Source: Acidobacteriota bacterium (GTDB lineage: Bacteria > Acidobacteriota > Vicinamibacteria > Vicinamibacterales > CAVVIG01). From it: a stretch of DNA of 59,613 bases. The first letter of the stretch is position 1; each line of letters begins with the position of its first letter. The notes below the pieces were generated by a model, which saw nothing but the letters and a program-made list of their open reading frames with translations, was not told where the DNA came from and searched no databases. The translations under genes and the position numbers were made by a program. The stretch covers positions 1 to 59,613 of the forward strand of contig JADGOC010000004.1 of NCBI GenBank assembly GCA_017883165.1, read 5' to 3'. Shown piece after piece: positions 10,279 to 21,588 of this stretch.

Positions 10279-11340
10279 TCACAACAACCCCGTTCGTTCG
10301 TCAAGGCCCAACATCACGTTCATGTTCTGGACGGCTTGCCCGGCGGCGCCTTTGACGAGGTTGTCGATCGCCGATACCAGCACGGCGCGTCCCGACGGGT
10401 CGACGCGCCAGCCGATGTCGCAGAAATTCGTGTGCGCGACATGCTTGATTTCGGGCAGCGCCGATCCGTTCAGCCGGACGAACGTCGCGTCCGCATACGC
10501 GCGCTCGTAGATCTCGGCGACCGCCGCTTCGCCCCGGCCTCCGCTCGTCGCGTCAGGCTGGAGCCGGACGTAGATCGTCGCGAGGAGCCCGCGATCGAGC
10601 GGCACCAAATGCGGCACGAACGTGACCGGCCCGCCGACACCCTGCTCGATCTCCGCGCCATGCCGGTGGTTGAAGACGCCGTAGGCCGAGACGCTGCCGT
10701 GGCACTCCGAAAAATGCGTGCGCTCCGACGGCGTCTTGCCGGCGCCCGAGACGCCGGACTTCGCGTCGACGATGATGTCCGAGCCTGGGGCGATGAGTCC
10801 GGCGGCGACCAGCGGCGCGAGAGCCAGGAGGGTCGCGGTCGGGTAGCAGCCCGGATTGGCGACGAGCCGCGCGCGCGCGACGGCGGCCCGCTCGAGCTCG
10901 GTCAAGCCGTACGCGACGCCGTCAGGCAGCCGGTGCGTCTCCGGATACCAGCGGGCGCGCACGGCCGCGTCGCGCAGCCGGAAGGCGCCCGACAGATCGA
11001 CGACGCGGACGCCCGCGTCGACCAGACCCGGCGCGAGCTCGGCGGCGGCCGCATCGGGCAGGGCGAGGAAGACGACGTCGGCCTCGCGCACGAGCGTGTC
11101 GGAGGCGAGCGGCGTGATGTCGCCGCGCCACAGGCGCGCGAGCGCCGGCAGCCGGCGCTCGGCGCCATTGACTCCAGGGGCGCCCGACGACATCGCAGCC
11201 GTGATCGTCACGAGCGGATGACGCGCGAGCAGCCGCAGCAGCTCCTGGCCGGCGTAGCCGGTGGCGCCGGCGATGGCCACCCGGGCGACGCTGGACGCGT
11301 GTGGCTGATGCGCCCCGATAGACTGAACGGCCGTATGCAT
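10279..11340 (-). CDS. argC: N-acetyl-gamma-glutamyl-phosphate reductase
   Basis: VAIAGATGYAGQELLRLLARHP, LVANPGCYPTATLLAL, HRHGAEIEQG. Confidence 0.95.
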   Translation of the reverse strand: MHTAVQSIGAHQPHASSVARVAIAGATGYAGQELLRLLARHPLVTITAAMSSGAPGVNGAERRLPALARLWRGDITPLASDTLVREADVVFLALPDAAAAELAPGLVDAGVRVVDLSGAFRLRDAAVRARWYPETHRLPDGVAYGLTELERAAVARARLVANPGCYPTATLLALAPLVAAGLIAPGSDIIVDAKSGVSGAGKTPSERTHFSECHGSVSAYGVFNHRHGAEIEQGVGGPVTFVPHLVPLDRGLLATIYVRLQPDATSGGRGEAAVAEIYERAYADATFVRLNGSALPEIKHVAHTNFCDIGWRVDPSGRAVLVSAIDNLVKGAAGQAVQNMNVMLGLDERTGLL

Positions 11341-11345
11341 CGGAA

Positions 11346-11359
11346 AGCATATTTATACA
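11346..11359. promoter_or_regulatory. putative ArgR operator (ARG box) upstream of argC
   Basis: AGCATATTTATACA resembles the ARG-box core TGAATATTTATTCA in 11 of 14 positions; lies in the argC/argR divergent spacer. Confidence 0.5.
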
Positions 11360-11391
11360 CAATAAGCGAGGGGACGCAACAGAAATCGATG

Positions 11392-11397
11392 TATAAT
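11392..11397 (+). promoter_or_regulatory. -10 element TATAAT for argRGH
   Basis: TATAAT about 17 bp upstream of the argR ATG. Confidence 0.5.
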
Positions 11398-11413
11398 CAC
11401 TCGTCCCAACCTG

Positions 11414-11866
11414 ATGAAAGCGCGCCGCCAAGCCTCGATTCTCGATATCGTCGACCACGAGCCGCTCCACAGCCAGGAGCAACTCCGCCGCCGGCTGCAT
11501 CACAATGGCTTCGACGCCACGCAGGCGACGATCTCGCGCGACATCAAGGAGCTCGGCCTCGTCAAGCGCGCCGGCGACGGCGCGTATCAGCGGCCGGGCG
11601 TCGATACGACGAATCCGGAGACGGCGCTCGCGGCGCTCGAGCGCGCGGCCGCCGAGTTTCTCCGCCGCGTCGAACGGGTGCAGCAGCTCGTCGTCATCCG
11701 CACCGGCGTCGGGCAGGCGCAGCCGCTGGCGATTGCGATCGATCGCGCGCAGCTCCCCGAGGCGGTCGGCACCATCGGCGGCGACGATACGATTCTGCTG
11801 ATCGCGCGCGACGCGCGCCGCGCGGCGACGCTCGTCAAGCGGCTCGAACGCTACGCAGGCAAATAA
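11414..11866 (+). CDS. argR: arginine repressor
   Basis: KARRQASILDIVDHEPLHSQEQLRRRLHHNGFDATQATISRDIKELGLVK DNA-binding domain and IGGDDTILLIARD C-terminal domain. Confidence 0.95.
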   Translation: MKARRQASILDIVDHEPLHSQEQLRRRLHHNGFDATQATISRDIKELGLVKRAGDGAYQRPGVDTTNPETALAALERAAAEFLRRVERVQQLVVIRTGVGQAQPLAIAIDRAQLPEAVGTIGGDDTILLIARDARRAATLVKRLERYAGK

Positions 11867-11876
11867 GGAGAGGGTG

Positions 11877-13112
<1,236 letters not shown>

Positions 13113-13145
13113 ACAATATGACTGACGACTTGCGACTTGCGACTG

Positions 13146-14528
13146 ATGACTAATCTCTGGTCGGGCCGCTTCGACACCGCGCCCGACGCCGAAACCTTCG
13201 AGTTCGGGTCCTCGTTCCGCTTCGATCGCCGTCTTTTTGAAGACGACGTGACGGGGAGCGTCGCGTGGGCTCGCGCTCTCGGGGCGGCGGGCGTGCTCCC
13301 GGGCGACGAGGCGCGTCAGATCGAGACGGCGCTCACCGAGATCCTCGAGCGCGGACGGATCGATCCGTCCTTTGTCGACGGTCCCGACGAAGACGTCCAC
13401 AGCTTTGTCGAGCGGCTGCTCGTCGAGCGTCTCGGCGACGCGGGCCGGCGCCTGCACACCGGCCGATCGCGCAACGAGCAGGTGTCGGTGGACCTGCGGC
13501 TGTATCTCCTTCGCCGCATTCCGCTCCTGCAGCGAAGCCTGGGTCGAGTGGTCGCGGCGCTGGCCGCCCAGGCCGCGTCGGCGGGCGATGCGCTGATGCC
13601 GGCCTTCACGCACCTGCGGCCGGCGCAGCCGGTGCTCGTCGCGCACTTTTTTCTCGCGCATGCGGCGGCGCTGCGGCGCGATCACGCGCGGCTGCATGCC
13701 GCGCGTGACGAGAGCGACGCGCTGCCGCTCGGATCGGGCGCCATCGCCGGCACGAGCTACGCTGTCAACGTCGAGGCGCTCGCGCGCGATCTCGGCTTTT
13801 CGCGCGTGGTTGCCAACAGCATCGACGCCTCGTCGGACCGCGACTTCGCGGCCACGTTCATGTACGCCTCCGCGCTCACCATGGTGCATCTCAGCCGCCT
13901 CGCGGAAGACCTCGTCATTTTCTGCGGAGACGCACACCGCTTCTTCGAACTCTCCGACGCGCTCAGCACCGGCAGCAGCATGATGCCGCAGAAGAAGAAT
14001 CCCGATCCGCTCGAGCTCGTGCGCGGCAAGACCGGCCGCGCCATCGGCCATCTCGTCGGCCTACTGACCACGATGAAGGGGCTGCCGAGCGGCTACAACA
14101 AGGATCTGCAGGAAGACAAACAGTCGGTGTTCGACACGGAAGACACCCTCGCGGGGTCGCTCGCGGCCGTCCGATCCGTCGTCCACGGGCTGACCCTCAA
14201 TCGCGAGCAGGCTGAAGCGGCCGCATCGGGCCTGCTCCTGGCGACGGACGTGGCCGACTATCTGGTGGGCCGCGGCGTGCCGTTCCGTCGCGCGCACGAA
14301 ATCGTCGGCGCGCTCGTGCGCAAGCTCGTCGCCGAGCGCCGGGAGTTCGGCTCGCTGTCGCTCGAGGAATGGCGGGCCTCGAGCGATCGGTTCGACGCGG
14401 ACGTCGTCGCACGGGTGACGCCGCGAGTCTCGGTCGGTGCGAAGCGGACACCGCAGTCGACCGCGCCCGGCGCGGTGCAGGCGGCGCTGGAGGATGTGCA
14501 GCGGTGGGCGATCCGCGCGGCCGGATAA
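13146..14528 (+). CDS. argH: argininosuccinate lyase
   Basis: LWSGRFDTAPDAETFEFGSSFRFDRRLFEDDVTGS, GSSMMPQKKNPDPLELVRGKTGR. Confidence 0.96.
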   Translation: MTNLWSGRFDTAPDAETFEFGSSFRFDRRLFEDDVTGSVAWARALGAAGVLPGDEARQIETALTEILERGRIDPSFVDGPDEDVHSFVERLLVERLGDAGRRLHTGRSRNEQVSVDLRLYLLRRIPLLQRSLGRVVAALAAQAASAGDALMPAFTHLRPAQPVLVAHFFLAHAAALRRDHARLHAARDESDALPLGSGAIAGTSYAVNVEALARDLGFSRVVANSIDASSDRDFAATFMYASALTMVHLSRLAEDLVIFCGDAHRFFELSDALSTGSSMMPQKKNPDPLELVRGKTGRAIGHLVGLLTTMKGLPSGYNKDLQEDKQSVFDTEDTLAGSLAAVRSVVHGLTLNREQAEAAASGLLLATDVADYLVGRGVPFRRAHEIVGALVRKLVAERREFGSLSLEEWRASSDRFDADVVARVTPRVSVGAKRTPQSTAPGAVQAALEDVQRWAIRAAG

Positions 14529-14658
14529 TCCCGGCAGCAATATCAGCCCGGTTCGGAAGCCCCGGACGGGGCTCTTGCCACCATGGAAGAAGCTCTGTTA
14601 AGATGTCGGTCGCCTTTCGCCATTCTTCCCCCGCCAGAGGTTCCTTCGGGAGATTTTG

Positions 14659-15402
14659 ATGCAGCAGCGCCAGCTTCGGCTTGGTGACGTTCTGGACGAT
14701 TACTGTCCGCGGGAGCGCCGCGTCACCAACCACGCGATTGTCGCCATGATCGGGCCGGACGTGAAGCAGACGCGCTGCACGACGTGCGACACCGAGCACG
14801 AATACAAGCACGCCAAAGTGCCCCGCCAGCGCAAGAAATCGGATACACCCGCGGCGTTGTACGCGCAGGTGCTGGCCAACGGGCCCAAGCGCGTCGCGCA
14901 CGAACCGCCTCCGGGAGCCCCGGGAAACGATGACGAGAGCCACGCGGAATCGCCCGTGACCCCAGGGGCCGCCACGCCGCACACCGAGCCCATCGCGGCG
15001 TACGCGTCGCCGCCGGAGCGTCCGGCGTCGGTCGCCGAGAAAAGCGAAGGCGGCGCGGAGGAATCCGAGTCGCCAGAGCACGAGGTGGAAGAGGGCCCCG
15101 TTCATCGTCCGCTGATTCGCGCGACGCTGCCGCGTCAGGAGGGGGCGCCGCCTCCGCCCCGGCCCGCGCCGGAGTTCACCATTCGCCAACCCGGCGGCCG
15201 CCAGAACCGGTTCCGCCCGCGGCCCGGACGCGGTCCGCAGCAGTTTCAGGGCAACCGCTCGGGTGGCGGCGGCAACGGGAACATGGGCGGCGGCGGCCCG
15301 CACCGCGGCGGGATGTCGCGTCAGGGTGGCGGACGTCCGCCGCAGGGCGGGATGACGTCGCGTCTCGGGCGAAACGGTCCGGGACGGAAGCGATCAAAGT
15401 AA
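14659..15402 (+). CDS. hypothetical protein: Cys-pair N-terminus (CTTCDTEHEYKH), disordered middle, Gly/Arg-rich RGG-like tail
   Basis: Intact ORF; tail RQNRFRPRPGRGPQQFQGNRSGGGGNGNMGGGGPHRGGMSRQGGGRPPQGGMTSRLGRNGPGRKRSK. Confidence 0.75.
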   Translation: MQQRQLRLGDVLDDYCPRERRVTNHAIVAMIGPDVKQTRCTTCDTEHEYKHAKVPRQRKKSDTPAALYAQVLANGPKRVAHEPPPGAPGNDDESHAESPVTPGAATPHTEPIAAYASPPERPASVAEKSEGGAEESESPEHEVEEGPVHRPLIRATLPRQEGAPPPPRPAPEFTIRQPGGRQNRFRPRPGRGPQQFQGNRSGGGGNGNMGGGGPHRGGMSRQGGGRPPQGGMTSRLGRNGPGRKRSK

Positions 15403-15429
15403 TTAGGAATTAGGAAGTTAAAATTAGGA

Positions 15430-16199
<770 letters not shown>

Positions 16200-16203
<4 letters not shown>

Positions 16204-16901
16204 CCCCACTCCTCGATTCTGATCTGGCCGCGCGCGACGCCCAGTTCCTGTAGCAGCTTCGTCGTCTCGTCCACCAGCGTCTGCGGGCCGCAGATGAAAC
16301 ACAGCGTCGCCGGATCGTGAACGAGCGGCTGCAGCTCGGCGCGGCCGATGCGGCCGCGGCCGCCCTTCCACGACACGTCGCCGCCGGTGCGCGTAATCGT
16401 CTGGCGCAGATCGATGCGGCCCTCCCGCGCCAGGGCGCGCCACTCGGCCTCGTACGCGAAGTCGTCGGGTGTTCTCGCGCTGTAGACCAGCCCGATCTCG
16501 CGGTGGGGCATCGCGAGCGCGTGGCGGAGCATCGCGCGCAGCGGCGCGATGCCGGTGCCGCCGGCGATGAACAGAAAGCGGCGCTCCGCGGGATCGGCCG
16601 GGAACGTGAAGCTGCCCATCGGTCCGTCGACATCGACGAGCGCGGCCGGCTGCAGCGTCAGGTGCGGACCCGGCACGCCCCGTTCGTCCACGCCGACGAG
16701 CAGCTCAATCCAGCCGTCGCGCCGCGTGTCCTCGGGCGCTGCGGCGATGGAGTAGGGCTTCGACGTCGCGGATCCGTGCGCGCCGACGTACACCGCCTGT
16801 CCCGCTTCGTAGGCGAACGCGCGGCCGCCGAGGTCGAGTCGGACGATGCGTGCGCGTGGGGTGGCGGGAAGAATCTCCAGGATCGAAAGCGTCAGAGGCA
16901 C
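16200..16901 (-). CDS. FAD/NAD(P)-binding ferredoxin reductase-like oxidoreductase
   Basis: SKPYSIAAAPED, FLFIAGGTGIAPLRAMLRHAL, FICGPQTLVDETTKLL. Confidence 0.85.
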
Positions 16902-16920
16902 GGGGGAATTATGCTATCCC

Positions 16921-17154
16921 ATGGCCTTGCGACGCGCTCGCGGAATGCTGCTCCGGCTCGCTCGGCAGCCGCGGGCGGCGATCGCGGTCGGCGTGGCGCT
17001 GGCCGCGCCCGCCGTGTGGCTCGAGTTCGGCAGCCATGTCGACGCGTGGTGGATTGACGGGTTGAGCCTGATCCTGCTCGCGACCGGCCTCGCGCTCATC
17101 TGGACGGGCCTGACCGGCGTCAGCCCGGATTGGGTCGACGACGACGACCGGTGA
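16921..17154 (+). CDS. small membrane protein, hypothetical
   Basis: ORF with two hydrophobic segments (AIAVGVALAAPAVWLEF, GLSLILLATGLALIWTGL). Confidence 0.5.
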   Translation: MALRRARGMLLRLARQPRAAIAVGVALAAPAVWLEFGSHVDAWWIDGLSLILLATGLALIWTGLTGVSPDWVDDDDR

Positions 17155-19662
17155 CTACAGAACCCCCGTCGCGGCCCGTTGCACGTCAACCTCCGACAGG
17201 CTTACCGACGTGCTCGACGCCGGCCGCGCCGGCTGCTCGTCAAGGAATGTCCGGCCCGACACCTGGCGCTTGCGACGCGACTTGTCGCGATACATGCGGC
17301 TGTCGGCGGTCGCGAGCAGCGTCTCGTAGGAATCGCCGTCGTGCGGGAAGATCGACGCGCCGACGCTGATCGCGAGCGGCAGCCCTTTGCCCGGCCGCGG
17401 CTCGAACTGCAGATGATCGACGGCCCGCTGCAGCTCCAGGCGCTTGCGTTCGGCTTCCTCCGCGCCGCACCCCGACAGCACGACGATGAACTCGTCGCCG
17501 GCGTAGCGGACGCAGATGTCGTACGGCCGGATCGCGGCGCGCAGGACGCCGGCCACTTCGCGCAGCGCGCGATCGCCGACGTGGTGGCCGTAGGTGTCGT
17601 TGATGTCCTTGAAGTTGTCGAGGTCCATGACCAGCAGCGACACCTCCGCCTTCAGGCGCTCGGCGCGCGCCAGCTCGCGCGTGAGGTGCATGAACATGAA
17701 TCGCGTGTTCGGCAGCCCGGTCAGCGGATCGGTGAGTGAATCTTCCTGCGTCTGCTCGAACACGATGGAGTTGTAGATGACGGCCGCGGCCTGCTCCGAG
17801 ATCCGGTCGAGCAGCCGGCGGTGATCGTCGGTGTAGACCGACGGTTCGGTGTGGTAGACCGAGATCGTGCCGATGAACCGCTCGTTGAAGACGAGCGGGC
17901 AGACGAGCGCCGATTGCAGCGTCGTGGTGTCGGACGGGACGCCGGCCGCCTCGAGGTCGGTGCTTGGCCGCGCGTTGACGAGCGGCCGCCGGTTGCGCGC
18001 CACCCAGCCGGTCAGGCCGTGCCCGCTCTTGATCGTCAGCTGCTGAATGACGTCGGCTTCGATGCCGGTGGCGAACCGGCAGCGCAGCGACTCGCTCTCG
18101 TCGTTGTAGAGGAACAGCGCGCAGCACGAGAACGGCACGATGTTGCTCAGCTTCGACGAGATGAGCGCCATCGTGTCCGCGACGCCGAGGCTGCTGCCCA
18201 TCGCCTGCGCGATTTCGTACAGCGCGTAGATTTCTCGGTGCGCGAGGGCGATGTCCTGGAAGACGTTGGTCTGGGCCGCCGATTCGGTGACGAGACCCAC
18301 CGCCGGCCGCGCCGCCGGCGCGTGCTCGGGTACGCGCGTCAGCTGCCGGGACGGCCGCTGGCTCGCTTCCGCTTCCGCGGCCAGCATCGGATACATTTCG
18401 ATGAACGTCGTCACGACGCGCGGGTCGAGCGCCTTGCCGCTTTCCTGGCGCAGGAGGCCGATCGCGGCGTCGAAGCTCATGGCCTTGTGGTACGGCCGCT
18501 CGGACATCAGCGCGTCGAAGTAATCGACCACGGAGAGAATGCGCGCGCCGAGCGGAATCTCGTCCGCCTTGAGTCCGCTCGGGTAGCCTTTGCCGTCCCA
18601 CCGTTCGTGGTGGCTCAAGATCAGCGGGGCGACGGGATAGGGGAACGGCACGCCGCTGATGATCTCGGCCCCGACCTGCGGGTGGATGCGAATCTTCTGG
18701 AACTCTTCCTGCGTCAGCGGCCCCGGCTTCGACAGAATGTGCTCGGGCACGGCGAGCTTGCCGATGTCGTGCAGCAGCGCCGCCGTCTTGACGCCCTGGA
18801 TCTCGGTGTCCGACATGCCAAGCGCTTGCGCGAGACCCGCGGCGTACACCTGCACGCGGCGGATGTGGCTCTGCGCGGTCTGATCCTTGGCGTCGATGGC
18901 GAGCGCGAGCGCTTCAATGGTCGCGAGGTGGAGATCGGATACCTGCTCCACGTGCCGCTGCTCGTCCTGCACCCGTCCGAGGTAGACCTTGTAGGTGCGG
19001 TAGGTGAGGTAGAGCGGCGCGGCGGCGAGCGACGCCATCCAGTAGCCGCCTTTGTCGACGACCGACGCGCCGATCCCGGCTGCCAGGGCGCCGACGAAGT
19101 AGCTCGGCGCGCTCCAGAGAAAGTTCTCGTTCCACACGCGCGCGATCGACTGCTTGGTGGACAACCCGATCGCGGTCGCGATGAACGCGGTGTTGCAGAT
19201 GAAGTATGCCGTGGCGGCGCCGACGAGCGGCTTGGGCACGTCCCAGAGGTTGAACGCGTGGCCCGGCGGCGTGCCGTTGAACGCCTCGTAGACGAGCCCC
19301 GCCGCTTTCACCGTCAAGACGAGCGACGCCATGCTGTACAGCGTGCGATACGCCGGGTTGCGCGTCGTCATGCGGAACGTGCACTGACTCCAGGCGCTGG
19401 CGGCCGCGACGATCATGGTTTCGTTGGCGCCGAGCAGCAGGAGCGCCGCGAAGTCCACGGCGTAGGACACCGACATTGACGAGCCGCTCTTGGTGAGGGG
19501 GAGGCTGACCTTCAGCGCCGAGGCGAGCGACGAGAAGAGCAGCAGCGCAACAAAAAGCGCGGGATCGCCGATGGTATGCGGGACGAACGCCACCAGCACA
19601 ACCAAGCCGGCGGCCAGCACGGCTCCAACGTACAGCCGTGCACCAATGGGAAGATCCTGCAT
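17155..19662 (-). CDS. membrane HD-GYP / GAF / GGDEF c-di-GMP protein
   Basis: Multi-TM N-terminus; HD-GYP HDIGKLAVPEHIL...HHERWDGKGYPSGL; GAF; GGDEF with I-site RPYD and AGDEF. Confidence 0.9.
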   Translation of the reverse strand: MQDLPIGARLYVGAVLAAGLVVLVAFVPHTIGDPALFVALLLFSSLASALKVSLPLTKSGSSMSVSYAVDFAALLLLGANETMIVAAASAWSQCTFRMTTRNPAYRTLYSMASLVLTVKAAGLVYEAFNGTPPGHAFNLWDVPKPLVGAATAYFICNTAFIATAIGLSTKQSIARVWNENFLWSAPSYFVGALAAGIGASVVDKGGYWMASLAAAPLYLTYRTYKVYLGRVQDEQRHVEQVSDLHLATIEALALAIDAKDQTAQSHIRRVQVYAAGLAQALGMSDTEIQGVKTAALLHDIGKLAVPEHILSKPGPLTQEEFQKIRIHPQVGAEIISGVPFPYPVAPLILSHHERWDGKGYPSGLKADEIPLGARILSVVDYFDALMSERPYHKAMSFDAAIGLLRQESGKALDPRVVTTFIEMYPMLAAEAEASQRPSRQLTRVPEHAPAARPAVGLVTESAAQTNVFQDIALAHREIYALYEIAQAMGSSLGVADTMALISSKLSNIVPFSCCALFLYNDESESLRCRFATGIEADVIQQLTIKSGHGLTGWVARNRRPLVNARPSTDLEAAGVPSDTTTLQSALVCPLVFNERFIGTISVYHTEPSVYTDDHRRLLDRISEQAAAVIYNSIVFEQTQEDSLTDPLTGLPNTRFMFMHLTRELARAERLKAEVSLLVMDLDNFKDINDTYGHHVGDRALREVAGVLRAAIRPYDICVRYAGDEFIVVLSGCGAEEAERKRLELQRAVDHLQFEPRPGKGLPLAISVGASIFPHDGDSYETLLATADSRMYRDKSRRKRQVSGRTFLDEQPARPASSTSVSLSEVDVQRAATGVL

Positions 19663-19750
19663 TAACCGCCCCAGACGAACTTGGGGCGCACGCGATCAAC
19701 GGCTGGGGGAGCCGTACCGCGCATACTATCACTCAACAGAAGCGGGACTT

Positions 19751-21115
19751 TCATACTTCTTCGCGGCCCCGCCTGGCGCCCGCCGCGCGCGGTTCCGGCT
19801 CCAGTTCGAACTCGACGATCTTGCGGTACAGCGTGCCGCGGCTGATGTCGAGCACCCGGGCGGCCTCCTTCTTGTTCCATTCCACCGCTTCGAGGACCCG
19901 CACGATATGGGCGCGCTCGGCATCGGCGAGCGACGGCAGCCGGTCGCCGGTGCTCGAGGCGGCCATCGGCGCAGTCGCGTGCAGAAACTCGATGTCGGTG
20001 GCGCGGATGGAGCGCCCGGGGGCCGACAGCGCCGCGCGCGACACCGTGCTTTCGAGCTCGCGAATGTTGCCGGGCCACTGATAGTTCATCAGCAGATCGA
20101 TGGCTTCGCGCGAGAACACCTTGCTGTCGAGCGGCATCCCCTGCGCGGCGCAGTAGCGGTTCAGGAAGCGCTGGGCCAGCACCGGGATGTCCACCTGTCG
20201 CTCGCGGAGCGACGGCAGGCGGATGGCGAACGCGTTCACCCGGTAGTAGAGGTCCTCGCGGAACCGGCCGTCGCGGACAAACTGCTCGAGCGGACGGTTG
20301 GTCGCGCAGATCAGCCGGAAGTCCACCGAAATCGACTTTTGGCCGCCGAGCCGCTCGAAGCGCCGCTCCTCGAGCACGCGCAGTAGCTTGGCCTGCGCGA
20401 TGATCGAGAGGTCGCCGATTTCGTCGAGAAAGAGTGTGCCCTCGTTGGCGAGCTCGAGGCGGCCCGGCTTGCGATCGTGCGCGCCGGTGAACGCGCCTTT
20501 CTCGTACCCGAAGATTTCCGACTCGAAGAGCGTGTCGGGCAGCGCGGCGCAGTTGACCGCCTGGAACTTGGCCGCGCTCCGCCGGCTGAGCTCGTGGATC
20601 ATCCGCGCGACCACTTCCTTGCCCGACCCGGTCGGTCCGAGGATCAGCACCGAAATGTCGGACTTGGCCGCCGTCCGGATCCACTCGAAGACGATCAGCA
20701 TCTTCTCGTCGCGGCCGATCATTTCGCGGAAGCGCTGGACCGATTGCGACTGGTCTTCGGTTGAGACGGCGGCGCGGCGTTCGAGGAAGAGATCGAGTAG
20801 GTCGGCCATCGCTTCGTCGGCCGGCCGTCCGGCCGTGAACCGCGGCGGCGTGGTGTCCTCGACGAGGCGGGCGACGCCGAAATCGACGAGCTCGCGCACG
20901 CAGTTGTCGACGTCGAGCCGTAGGCGCCCGAACGTCTGCATCAACGATTCGACATCGAACGCTTCGTCGGGACGGGCGCTCAGATACCGCAGCAGGCCGG
21001 CGCGCAGCGGCGACTGCACCAGGGTGCGAAAGCGTGTATCGAGATCGGGCGCCTCGCCGGGCCGAGCCGGCGCCGCGGCGCTGGCGCGGCGGGCGCTGAA
21101 GATCACATCGTCCAT
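19751..21115 (-). CDS. sigma-54-dependent Fis-family regulator
   Basis: AAA+ with GPTGSGKE, GAFTGA, ENEGTLFLDEIGDL-like; Fis HTH NKKEAARVLDISRGTLYRKI. Confidence 0.93.
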   Translation of the reverse strand: MDDVIFSARRASAAAPARPGEAPDLDTRFRTLVQSPLRAGLLRYLSARPDEAFDVESLMQTFGRLRLDVDNCVRELVDFGVARLVEDTTPPRFTAGRPADEAMADLLDLFLERRAAVSTEDQSQSVQRFREMIGRDEKMLIVFEWIRTAAKSDISVLILGPTGSGKEVVARMIHELSRRSAAKFQAVNCAALPDTLFESEIFGYEKGAFTGAHDRKPGRLELANEGTLFLDEIGDLSIIAQAKLLRVLEERRFERLGGQKSISVDFRLICATNRPLEQFVRDGRFREDLYYRVNAFAIRLPSLRERQVDIPVLAQRFLNRYCAAQGMPLDSKVFSREAIDLLMNYQWPGNIRELESTVSRAALSAPGRSIRATDIEFLHATAPMAASSTGDRLPSLADAERAHIVRVLEAVEWNKKEAARVLDISRGTLYRKIVEFELEPEPRAAGARRGREEV

Positions 21116-21129
21116 CGTTGGCGGTTACG

Positions 21130-21579
21130 TTATCGGCCGGAAGGGGGCGGCGCGACAGGCCCAGACGGGGGGCGGCCGCCCCCGAGGTAGTAGTCGTTTT
21201 GATACTGCTCGATGAGCCTTTTCATCTCCTCGGCGTCGCGCTTGCGGTGCCCGTGGCACCGAATGGGATCGGACCCGCCGCTGGTTTCGATCAGGACGTT
21301 GGAGAACATCAGCGTCGTGTCGATCTTGACCGACGCGACGTGCGCCATGTGGATCGTCTCCTCCTGGCGTCCGATCCACCGCGGCTTGTACTGGACGACG
21401 CTCGATTGCGTGACTAGGACCTGGGTCGGGAACAGATGGTTGCCCGAGCTCAGACGGCTGGCGCGGAAGACGTCGCCCGGGGCGAACGGCCGCCCTTTTT
21501 GCCACACGATCGCGACAATCACGGCGAAAATCGCGCCCGCCGTGAGCCCCACCCAAATCCAAGTCTGTTCGCTGGTCAT
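21130..21579 (-). CDS. hypothetical protein, one TM plus PH-like segment
   Basis: 149-aa ORF with N-terminal hydrophobic helix WIWVGLTAGAIFAVIVAIVW. Confidence 0.6.
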   Translation of the reverse strand: MTSEQTWIWVGLTAGAIFAVIVAIVWQKGRPFAPGDVFRASRLSSGNHLFPTQVLVTQSSVVQYKPRWIGRQEETIHMAHVASVKIDTTLMFSNVLIETSGGSDPIRCHGHRKRDAEEMKRLIEQYQNDYYLGGGRPPSGPVAPPPSGR

Positions 21580-21588
21580 GACAGGGCG

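Noticed and set aside
14558-14573. AGCCCC-GGAC-GGGGCT as terminator of argRGH
   Set aside because: Stem is good but no T-run follows; left unannotated
17240-18601. 453-aa minus-strand ORF out of frame within the HD-GYP gene
   Set aside because: Frame shadow of a clear multi-domain protein
17155-19662. AGDEF as evidence of a dead GGDEF domain
   Set aside because: Alanine at the first position is tolerated in active diguanylate cyclases and the I-site is intact
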